Positions 6,476-12,073 of a stretch of DNA of 12,073 nt are shown in pieces (position 1 is the stretch's first letter; each line of letters begins with the position of its first letter). Made by a program: the position numbers and the translations under genes. The notes under the pieces were generated by a model. That model was given only the letters and a program-made list of their open reading frames with translations. It was not told the DNA's origin and made no database searches. Origin of the DNA: CAXSEF01 sp964236535 (GTDB taxonomy: Bacteria; Pseudomonadota; Alphaproteobacteria; Acetobacterales; Acetobacteraceae); the NCBI GenBank assembly GCA_964236535.1, contig CAXSEF010000095.1:1-12073 (forward strand), in the 5' to 3' direction.

Positions 6476-7318
6476 TCACTCGCGCAGCAGGTCGTTGATG
6501 GAGGTCTTGGAGCGGGTGCGCTCGTCGACGCGCTTGACGATGACGGCGCAGGCGAGGCCCGGGCCGGGCGTGCCGTCGGGCAGCGGGCGTCCCGGCAGGG
6601 TGCCGGGGATGACGACGGAGTAGGCGGGGACGCGGCCGGTGGTGGACTCGCCGGTGGCGCGGTCGATGATCCTGGTCGAGGCGCCGAGGAAGACGCCCAT
6701 GGAGAGGACGCTGCCGCGCTCGACGATGACGCCTTCGGCGACCTCGGAGCGGGCGCCGATGAAGCAGTCGTCCTCAATGATGACCGGGTCGGCCTGCAGC
6801 GGCTCGAGGACGCCGCCGATGCCGGTGCCGCCGCTGATGTGGCAGCGGGCGCCGATCTGGGCGCAGGAGCCGACGGTGGCCCAGGTGTCGATCATGGTGC
6901 CCTGGCCGACGTGGGCGCCGACGTTGACGAAGCTGGGCATCAGGACGACGCCGGGGGCGATGTGGGCGGAGTGGCGCACCACGCCGCCGGGGACGACGCG
7001 GAAGCCGGCCGCGCGGAAGCGGTTCTCGCCCCAGCCGGCGAACTTGAGCGGGACCTTGTCCCAGGCGGTGCCGTCGGGGCCCTGGCTGAGCACGTTGTCG
7101 TTGAGGCGGAAGGAGAGCAGCACCGCCTTCTTCAGCCACTGGTGGACGGTCCAGCGGCCGGGGCCGCCGGGGCTGGCGATGCGCAGGCGGCCGCTGTCGA
7201 GGGCGTCGAGCGCGTGCCGCACGACGGCGCGGGGTTCGCCGCCGGTGGCCGGCGTCAGGGTGTCGCGCACGTCCCAGAGCGCGTCGATCCGGGTGCGCAG
7301 GGTGTCGTCGGTCATCAT
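6476..7318 (-). CDS. dapD: Tetrahydrodipicolinate N-succinyltransferase DapD
   Basis: The enzyme transfers succinyl from succinyl-CoA to tetrahydrodipicolinate, forming N-succinyl-2-amino-6-ketopimelate, two steps before DapE. The 280-residue length is close to the usual 274 or so. A helical N-terminal domain (1-100) contains WTVHQWLKKAVLLSFRL and the conserved KFAGW. A left-handed beta-helix of hexapeptide repeats follows from about 105 to 240, including MPSFVNVGAHVG, TMIDTWATVGSCAQIG and HISGGTGIGGVLEP. The C-terminal end is IVKRVDERTRSKTSINDLLR, typical of the family. Two adjacent in-frame ATGs (7318 and 7315) are possible; neither has a strong Shine-Dalgarno sequence. The protein works as a cytosolic trimer. 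dapE and a membrane protein gene follow on the same strand, and a GGDEF-like gene is divergent upstream. Confidence 0.95.
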   Translation of the reverse strand: MMTDDTLRTRIDALWDVRDTLTPATGGEPRAVVRHALDALDSGRLRIASPGGPGRWTVHQWLKKAVLLSFRLNDNVLSQGPDGTAWDKVPLKFAGWGENRFRAAGFRVVPGGVVRHSAHIAPGVVLMPSFVNVGAHVGQGTMIDTWATVGSCAQIGARCHISGGTGIGGVLEPLQADPVIIEDDCFIGARSEVAEGVIVERGSVLSMGVFLGASTRIIDRATGESTTGRVPAYSVVIPGTLPGRPLPDGTPGPGLACAVIVKRVDERTRSKTSINDLLRE

Positions 7319-7437
7319 GGGTGTCGCGCGGTCCGGCTGGGGGCGGGCGGAGCCGTGCCCGATGGGCCGGGTGGTGTCAACGCAGGCGGTGTTGCGGCGT
7401 TCATGGGCGGGTTCGCGGCCCCGGGGCCCGGCAGGGT

Positions 7438-7462
7438 CGGGAGGCAGCGCCTGCGGTCTTGC
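7438..7462 (+). repeat. Decayed half of twin-hairpin repeat, copy F (tentative)
   Basis: The 25 bases match stem 2 plus the start of the tail of copy A at 19 positions, with the stem reduced to AGGC/GCCT around AGC. It lies in the 216-base gap between the divergent dapD and GGDEF-like genes, which otherwise shows only a GC-rich 12-bp palindrome at 7417-7428 and no clear promoter boxes. The match may be chance in such GC-rich sequence. Confidence 0.4.
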
Positions 7463-7534
7463 GTTCGGCATGCGCGATTAAGCACGCGTTCACCGCGCGG
7501 TGCGACGATGCGGCAACCGGAGCGCACGAGATTG

Positions 7535-8854
7535 ATGAACCAGGACCTTGCCCCCGCCGTCGGGGGCGGCGCCGCCGCGTCGGCGAACGCCACGTGGGCG
7601 GAGCTGATCGGCGCCGCGGCCGAGTTCGTGTTCGAGACCGATGCGGGCGGGACGCTGCGCTTCGTGGCGCCCGAGCGCGCCCTGGGCTTCGAGCCGGGGC
7701 ACCTGCTGGGCCGCGACGCGCGGGCGCTGCTGGTCGATGCGGGCGCCGGCGACCCGTTCGCGGGGCGCGGCGCGTTCCGCGCGCGGCCGGTGTGGCTGCG
7801 CCGTGCCGACGGGAGCCCGGCGTGCCTGCTGCTGACGACGGCGGCGCTGCACGACGCGCTGGGCCGCGCGGCGGGGGTGCGCGGGTTCGGCCAGGAGGTG
7901 ACGCGGCAGGTGGCGCCGTTCGCGGGTGCGCTGCGGCGGGCCGCGGTGGCGGAGCAGGTGCTGGACGGGCTGCGCGGGCCGGCGGCGCTGGTGTGCCCGC
8001 TCGATCTCGGGCTCGACCGGGTGTGCGACCGCATGGCCGCAACGGGGGTGGCGCTGATCGACCCGCTCGGGTTCGTGCTGCGGCTGAGCGGGGAGGTGCA
8101 TCCGCTGCCGGCGGGCGCCCTGCCGCTGCGCGCGGGTGCGGGCGGCGGGCGGCGGCTGCTGGCCGAGGGACGGCCGCTGCTGGTCTGCGCCGGCGGCGAG
8201 GTGGGCGATCCGGTGCTGGCGCTGTGGCGCGAGGCGGGGGCGGCGGGCTGGGAGGACGCCGACCTGGGGGCGGCGGAGGCGGCGCTGGGCCTGCTTCGGC
8301 TGCTGCTGGGCCAGCAGATGGTCGCGGGCGAGCTGCTGCGCCAGGCACGCACCGACGGGCTGACCGGGCTGTTCAGCCGCGACGCGTTCGTCGAGGAGAT
8401 GGAGCGCCGGATCGAACGGCTTGACCGCGAGCAGGTGCCGGGGACGCTGCTGCTGCTCGACCTCGACCACTTCCGGCGGATGAACGCGTGCTGGGGCCAG
8501 GAGCTGGGCGACGCGGCGCTGGTGGGGACGGCGGAGATGCTGCGGCGCACGTTCCGGCCGGCGGACCTGGTGGGGCGGCTGGGCGGCGACCTGTTCGCGG
8601 CGTGGCTGGACAATGCCGACGAGCTGAGCGTGGCCGAGCGGGCGGAGAAGCTGCGGCTGGACGCGCCGGACGCGTTCAAGGCGCTGAGCGAGCAGCCGCT
8701 GCTGCTGGACGTGTCGATGGGGATCGCATGCCGGCAGATCGGCAGCGCCGAGAGCGTGGAGAGCCTGCTGCGGCGGGCGCGGGGGGCGCTGGGACAGGCG
8801 AAGGCGGCGGGCCGGGGGCGGTGGCTGGTGTCCCACGAGCCGCCGGAGTTCTAG
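7535..8854 (+). CDS. PAS/GAF-like sensory protein with degenerate GGDEF domain
   Basis: The 439-residue protein has no obvious membrane segment. Residues 20-125 look PAS-like (FVFETDAGGTLRFVAP), and about 130-260 look like a weak GAF-type sensor. Residues 273-435 are a GGDEF domain beginning TDGLTGLFSRDAF. The active-site motif is GGDLF (350-354), with Leu replacing the conserved Glu, and the substrate motif reads FRRMNACWGQELGD, keeping Asn317 but with Ala where Asp is usual and Gln where His is usual. The inhibitory-site motif RPAD (341-344) sits exactly five residues before GGDLF and is intact. Diguanylate cyclase activity is therefore doubtful and c-di-GMP binding plausible. The ATG at 7535 is chosen because GGAG lies 12 bases upstream; the in-frame ATG at 7508 would add nine residues. 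It is divergent from dapD and convergent with argB. Confidence 0.85.
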   Translation: MNQDLAPAVGGGAAASANATWAELIGAAAEFVFETDAGGTLRFVAPERALGFEPGHLLGRDARALLVDAGAGDPFAGRGAFRARPVWLRRADGSPACLLLTTAALHDALGRAAGVRGFGQEVTRQVAPFAGALRRAAVAEQVLDGLRGPAALVCPLDLGLDRVCDRMAATGVALIDPLGFVLRLSGEVHPLPAGALPLRAGAGGGRRLLAEGRPLLVCAGGEVGDPVLALWREAGAAGWEDADLGAAEAALGLLRLLLGQQMVAGELLRQARTDGLTGLFSRDAFVEEMERRIERLDREQVPGTLLLLDLDHFRRMNACWGQELGDAALVGTAEMLRRTFRPADLVGRLGGDLFAAWLDNADELSVAERAEKLRLDAPDAFKALSEQPLLLDVSMGIACRQIGSAESVESLLRRARGALGQAKAAGRGRWLVSHEPPEF

Positions 8855-8858
8855 GAAG

Positions 8859-8907
8859 CCAAGGCCAGAGGCTCTGCCTCCGGCCTTGCCTGCCTGACCG
8901 GTCACGC
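8859..8907 (+). repeat. Twin-hairpin repeat, half copy D, between convergent genes
   Basis: Only stem 2 is present: CCAGAGGC (8865-8872), loop TCT, GCCTCCGG (8876-8883), then the tail CCTTGCCTGCCTGACCGGTC to about 8907. It fills most of the 71 bases between the stops of the GGDEF-like gene and argB, a natural place for a bidirectional 3'-end hairpin. The single A-C mismatch becomes a G-U wobble in RNA made in the argB direction. Confidence 0.75.
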
Positions 8908-8925
8908 CCCCAAGGCCGGCTGGCA

Positions 8926-9828
8926 TCAGGCGCGGATAAGCGTTCCGGGCCCGGATTCGGTGAACAGCTCCAGCAGGCAGGCGTGCGGGACGCGGCCATC
9001 GAGGATGACGGCGGCGGCGGCACCACGCTGGACGGCCTCGATGCAGTTCTCGACCTTGGGGATCATGCCGCCGGAGATCATGCCGCTCCCGATGCCGGCA
9101 TGGACGTCGGCCACGGTCAGCTCGGCGATCGGCTGGCGCTCGGCGTCGAGCACGCCGGGGACGTCGGTCAGCATGAGCAGGCGGGTGGCTTTGAGCGCAC
9201 CGGCGACGAAGCCCGCGACGGTGTCGGCGTTGATGTTGTAGGTCTCGCCGTCGTCGCCCATGCCGATCGGGGCGATCACCGGGATGATGCCGGCCCCGGT
9301 GAGCGCGTAGATCAGGCGCACGTCGATCTGCATCGGCTCGCCGACGAAGCCGAGGTCGAGCACGCGCTCGATCTCGCTGCCGGGATCGCGGTGGGTGCGG
9401 GCGAGCTTGCGGGCGCGGATCAGGCCGCCGTCCTTGCCGGAGATGCCCACCGCCATCGCCCCGGCGCGGCTGATCAGGCCGGCGACCTGCTTGTTCACGG
9501 TGCCGGCGAGGACCATCTCGACCACCTCGACCATCGCGGCGTCGGTGACGCGCAGCCCGTCGATGAAGGTGGACTTGATCGCCAGGCGGTCGAGCATGGC
9601 GTTGATCTGCGGTCCGCCGCCGTGCACGACGACCGGGTTGAGCCCGACCAGCTTGAGCAGGGCGATGTCGGCGCCGAAGTTCGCGGCCAGCGCGTGGTCG
9701 CCCATGGCGTGGCCGCCATACTTCACGACGATGGTGGCGCCGGCGTAGCGGCGGAGGAACGGCAGGGCCTGGGCGAGGACGGCGGCCTGCTCAGCGGCCA
9801 GCGCCAGGGCTTCGGGGGAGAGGGTCAT
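8926..9828 (-). CDS. argB: Acetylglutamate kinase ArgB
   Basis: This amino-acid kinase phosphorylates N-acetyl-L-glutamate with ATP, the second step of arginine synthesis. The length, 300 residues, is normal. ATP and substrate residues are visible: K36 in VVKYGG, the glycine loop VHGGGPQI at 68-75, R93 in GLRVTD, N188, N190 and D192 in TYNINADT, and K248 in GMIPKVE. About 25 extra residues before the first beta strand (an Ala/Leu-rich helix) resemble the N-terminal helix of hexameric, arginine-inhibited enzymes, so feedback control by arginine is likely. AGGAG lies seven bases upstream of the ATG, a strong ribosome-binding site. The MFS gene lies 164 bases upstream on the same strand; whether they share a transcript is unclear. 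Confidence 0.96.
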   Translation of the reverse strand: MTLSPEALALAAEQAAVLAQALPFLRRYAGATIVVKYGGHAMGDHALAANFGADIALLKLVGLNPVVVHGGGPQINAMLDRLAIKSTFIDGLRVTDAAMVEVVEMVLAGTVNKQVAGLISRAGAMAVGISGKDGGLIRARKLARTHRDPGSEIERVLDLGFVGEPMQIDVRLIYALTGAGIIPVIAPIGMGDDGETYNINADTVAGFVAGALKATRLLMLTDVPGVLDAERQPIAELTVADVHAGIGSGMISGGMIPKVENCIEAVQRGAAAAVILDGRVPHACLLELFTESGPGTLIRA

Positions 9829-9884
9829 CGGCGCACTCCTTCGGCTTGCGGCGAAGGGGGCCGGGCGGCGGCGGCGGCGTCAAG

Positions 9885-9925
9885 GGAGCAGGCCGGGCCT
9901 GAGGCGCCGCCTCTGCACTTCGCCG
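9885..9925 (-). repeat. Decayed twin-hairpin repeat, copy E, between MFS gene and argB
   Basis: Read on the minus strand, 30 of 41 bases match the linker, stem 2 and tail of the consensus; the linker reads CGAAGT rather than CGGAGT. The stem core GAGGC (9901-9905) and GCCTC (9909-9913) still pairs. The rest of the 164-base gap holds a weak possible stem, GGGCAC (9955-9960) with GTGCCC (9974-9979), and the argB ribosome-binding site. Confidence 0.6.
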
Positions 9926-9992
9926 TGGCTGAGCTCCCGGTTCCACACCCGTCGGGGCACGCTGCGCTGCGGTGTGCCCGCGCACGATGCGA

Positions 9993-11279
9993 TCAGACGG
10001 CCCCGGGCTTGAGGGAGGGAGGCCCTTCGCGGGTCTGCCCTTCGCGGGTCTGGGCAGCGGCGGGCGTTGCCGGGTCGGCACCGGGCCCCGCCCGGGTTGC
10101 CAGGTGATACAGACCGACCGCCGCGGCGGCCAGGCCCGCGGCACAGCCGACCGCGAGCGCCCAGCGCGGGCCGAAACGGTCCGCGACGCCGCCGACGATC
10201 GGGGCGCCGAGCGGGGTGCCGCCGAGCGCGGTGGCGAGCAGGATGGCGATGACGCGGCCGCGCAGCGCGGGGTCGGTGGTGAGCTGGACCAGGCTGATCG
10301 CGGTGGTGGTCACGGTCTGGGCGGCGACGCCCAGCGCCATGAGGCTGGCCGCGAACAGCCATGCGTCGGGGGCCAGCGCGGCAATGGCGAACGCGAGGCC
10401 GAACGCGGCCGAGCCGGTGGTCAGCACGGCAAGGCCCGGGATGCGGCCGGCCGACAGCAGCGCACCGGCGACCGAGCCCGCCGCCATGGCCGAGGTGAGC
10501 AGCCCGTACTGGCCGGGGCCGCCGTGGAACACGCTGACCGACATGGTCGAGATGAAGATCGCGAAGTTGAGGCCGAAGGTGCCGATGATGAACACCATGA
10601 GCAGGATCGCGACGAGGTCGGGACGGTGGCGGATATAGGCGAAGCCCGCGGCAAGGCGGCCCCGGCCGCCGGCGGAACCGTGCGCGCGCAGCTCGGTGCG
10701 GCGGAGCGAGAGCAGGGAGGCGAGCACCGCGACGTAGGAGGCGGCGTTGATGAGGAACATCCAGCCGGAACCGACCGCCGCGATGAGCAGGCCGGCGACG
10801 GCGGGCCCGACCAGGCGGGCGGCGTTGAACGAGGTGGAGTTGAGCGCCACCGCGTTGGCGAGGTCGGCCTCGCCAACCAGCTCGGCGACGAAGGTCTGTC
10901 GCGCCGGGGCGTCGAAGGCGGCGGCGCAGCCGGAGAGGAAGGCGAGCGCGTAGACGTGCCAGAGCCGGACCAGGCCGGAGATGGTGAGCAGGCCGAGGAC
11001 GAGGGCGAACACGCCCATGGCGGTCTGGGTGGCGAGCAGCAGGCGGCGCCGATCGAAGCGGTCGGCGGCGAGGCCGGTCAGCGGCAGAAGCAGCAGCTGG
11101 GGCCCGAACTGCAGCGACATGACGATGCCCACCGCGGTCGCGCTGTGCGGGGTGAGCTCGGTGAGCACGAGCCAGTCCTGGGCGGTGCGCTGCACCCAGG
11201 TGCCGACGTTGGAGACGACCGAGCCGGCCGCCCAGAGCCGGTAGTTGTGCACGCGGAGCGAGCGGAAGGTGCCTCTCAC
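9993..11279 (-). CDS. MFS transporter, EntS/MFS_3-like exporter
   Basis: The 428-residue inner-membrane protein has about 12 hydrophobic segments and probably exports a small molecule using the proton gradient. The N-terminal FRSLRVHNYRLWAAG followed by GTWVQRTAQDWLVLTEL is characteristic of the MFS_3 group that includes the enterobactin exporter EntS. A motif-A-type loop, GLAADRFDRRRLL, lies between the second and third helices, and a related loop, GGVADRFGPRW, lies in the second half. The GTG at 11279 is the likely start because it overlaps the preceding gene's stop as GTGA and places the first helix normally. After the last helix comes a hydrophilic tail holding a duplicated five-residue unit, QTREG, encoded by a 15-base tandem repeat that resembles intergenic repeat DNA. 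The substrate is unknown. Confidence 0.88.
   Translation of the reverse strand: MRGTFRSLRVHNYRLWAAGSVVSNVGTWVQRTAQDWLVLTELTPHSATAVGIVMSLQFGPQLLLLPLTGLAADRFDRRRLLLATQTAMGVFALVLGLLTISGLVRLWHVYALAFLSGCAAAFDAPARQTFVAELVGEADLANAVALNSTSFNAARLVGPAVAGLLIAAVGSGWMFLINAASYVAVLASLLSLRRTELRAHGSAGGRGRLAAGFAYIRHRPDLVAILLMVFIIGTFGLNFAIFISTMSVSVFHGGPGQYGLLTSAMAAGSVAGALLSAGRIPGLAVLTTGSAAFGLAFAIAALAPDAWLFAASLMALGVAAQTVTTTAISLVQLTTDPALRGRVIAILLATALGGTPLGAPIVGGVADRFGPRWALAVGCAAGLAAAAVGLYHLATRAGPGADPATPAAAQTREGQTREGPPSLKPGAV
10022..10051 (+). repeat. 15-base tandem duplication inside the MFS gene 3' end
   Basis: GCCCTTCGCGGGTCT occurs twice head to tail (10022-10036 and 10037-10051). It encodes two QTREG units in the C-terminal tail of the transporter. 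The second copy with its flank (10037-10059) matches the second-subtype repeat at 6434-6456 at 20 of 23 bases, so the tail appears to derive from repeat DNA. Confidence 0.8.
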
Positions 11280-11617
11280 GCCGGGGGTTGCGGCGGGTTC
11301 GCGGCGTGGCCGCCGTGCAGGCGCCCGAAGCTGCGCGCGAGCAGCACGCCGCAGAGCAGGATGCCGAGGCCGAGGGCGACGGCGGACTCGGTGGCGCGCA
11401 GGTCGAAGCGGCCGACGCGCAGGATCAGCAGGTAGGCGACGACGAGGTTGAGCCAGCTCCAGAGCACGTTGGTGGTCGAGGACGAGAGGCCCTTGCCGGG
11501 CGGGCTGGCGAAGGGGGTCTGGAACGCGCGGCCGCATATCCCGTTGACGAAATGCGGGACGGCGTTGGCCAGCACCGCGCCGCCCAGGGCATAGGAGGCA
11601 TCCTGGAGCCAGTTCAT
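11276..11617 (-). CDS. Small integral membrane protein of unknown function
   Basis: The 113-residue protein has probable membrane segments near residues 8-25, 48-67 and 74-94 and a short Pro-rich C-terminus. Its most distinctive stretch is a soluble-looking loop, PHFVNGICGRAFQTPFASPP, followed by GKGLSSSTTNVLW. I recognise this pattern from unnamed bacterial proteins but know no function for it. The ATG at 11617 overlaps the upstream stop as ATGA, and its own stop overlaps the MFS start as GTGA, so it is the middle gene of a tightly coupled three-gene unit. It might be an accessory of the transporter, but that is inference from position only. Confidence 0.8.
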   Translation of the reverse strand: MNWLQDASYALGGAVLANAVPHFVNGICGRAFQTPFASPPGKGLSSSTTNVLWSWLNLVVAYLLILRVGRFDLRATESAVALGLGILLCGVLLARSFGRLHGGHAANPPQPPA

Positions 11618-12036
11618 GGCCGGGCGATCCTGGCGTCGAGGGGTTCGGTGACGTCGGCGGTGGCGACGCCGACGTTGAAGCCCGGCGCGCGGGCATGGCG
11701 CGCGGTGGCCTCGACGCCGTTGCGGGTGGCGACGCCGGCGATCACCAGCTGCGTGGTGCCGCGGCCGCGCAGGTCCTGCGGCAGGCGGTCGAGCTCGGCG
11801 ACCAGGTCGGTCCAGCCGGGGGTCGGCCCGATGCGGGGTCGGGCCGCTTCGGTGCGGACGGACGGACGGCCGGCGGCGGTGACGACCGGCAGGTCGTGGC
11901 GGCGGAAGGCGGCGCACAGCGCCGCGGACTGGCGGATGACGTCGGGCCGCGGGTGGACGGTGCTGGCGGCGAGGATGCCCTGTTGCAGCCCGATGACGAC
12001 GGGGGCGGTGTCCGGGTCGGGCGTGGTCAGGGTCAT
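11614..12036 (-). CDS. Shortened isochorismatase-fold protein, probable pseudoenzyme
   Basis: The 140-residue protein resembles isochorismatase-like hydrolases but is shorter than the usual 180-210 residues. The first strand reads VVIGLQQGI (13-21), with Gly16 where the catalytic Asp normally sits. QLVIAGVATRNGVEATARHA (96-115) is the nucleophile-elbow region, with Gly107 where classic members have Cys; some family branches already lack that Cys. The central segment that normally carries the conserved Lys appears deleted between PQD and the elbow, and the protein ends soon after the following strand, so the C-terminal helices are missing. It still has AAAGGA about six bases before its ATG and couples to the next gene by ATGA, so it is probably translated. 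It may be decaying, or a non-catalytic remnant kept for coupling. Confidence 0.7.
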   Translation of the reverse strand: MTLTTPDPDTAPVVIGLQQGILAASTVHPRPDVIRQSAALCAAFRRHDLPVVTAAGRPSVRTEAARPRIGPTPGWTDLVAELDRLPQDLRGRGTTQLVIAGVATRNGVEATARHARAPGFNVGVATADVTEPLDARIARP

Positions 12037-12073
12037 GGACGGTCCTTTGCAGTCGCGCGCGTTCGGGCGGGCG

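Noticed and set aside
6319..6777. N-terminal extension of DapE through the repeat into dapD
   Set aside because: The extension is antisense-like low-complexity sequence. The GTG at 6318 gives the normal DapE length and places the zinc ligands at the usual positions.
5747..7507. Long in-frame extension upstream of the GGDEF-like gene
   Set aside because: It runs antisense across dapE and dapD and has no domain similarity. Recognisable protein begins only near 7535.
9955..9979. Intrinsic terminator after the MFS gene (GGGCAC/GTGCCC stem)
   Set aside because: The stem is only six pairs with a 13-base loop and no T-run, so it is not strong enough to list as a terminator.
1..12073. CRISPR array, tRNA or rRNA genes
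   Set aside because: The repeats are dispersed with no regular spacing or spacers, and no cloverleaf or rRNA-like sequence was recognised on either strand.

Overview
The window is about 12 kb of very GC-rich bacterial DNA with densely packed genes. DapD and DapE (succinylase branch of lysine synthesis), an arginine-sensitive-type ArgB, an OmpL-like outer-membrane barrel and the base composition fit an alphaproteobacterium, most likely Acetobacteraceae. That placement is an inference from gene content, not from a marker gene. No rRNA, tRNA, CRISPR array, phage gene or intact transposase was seen.

Layout. 1-128: a repeat and a GC hairpin behind the porin gene. 129-1892 (-): outer-membrane beta-barrel porin. 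1893-2403: 511 bases without a gene, lower in GC toward 2160-2400. 2404-4210: a divergent pair, an SDR-type NAD(P)-dependent oxidoreductase (-) and an XRE/MmyB-type regulator (+), with a perfect 16-bp palindrome between them. 4394-7318 (-): dapD, dapE and a membrane protein of unknown function, with dapE and the membrane gene overlapping as TGATG. 7535-8854 (+): a PAS/GAF-like protein with a degenerate GGDEF domain, divergent from dapD. 8926-9828 (-): argB. 9993-12036 (-): three genes joined by 4-base stop/start overlaps, encoding a shortened isochorismatase-fold protein, a 113-residue membrane protein and an MFS exporter.

How the genes fit together. DapD and DapE act two steps apart in meso-diaminopimelate/lysine synthesis, and ArgB performs the second step of arginine synthesis, so the core is amino-acid metabolism. 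The SDR/regulator pair looks like a self-contained, possibly acquired module. The GGDEF-like protein has lost signature residues of cyclase activity but keeps an RxxD inhibitory-site motif, so it may be a c-di-GMP receptor.

The most distinctive signal is a family of short twin-hairpin repeats in almost every larger gap. Two stems of up to 8 bp are joined by a 5-6-base linker (CGGAGT or CGGGT) and followed by a conserved tail. There are three near-complete copies, one half copy, two decayed copies, one copy of a second subtype with different stems, and one remnant that appears to have become the coding tail of the MFS gene.
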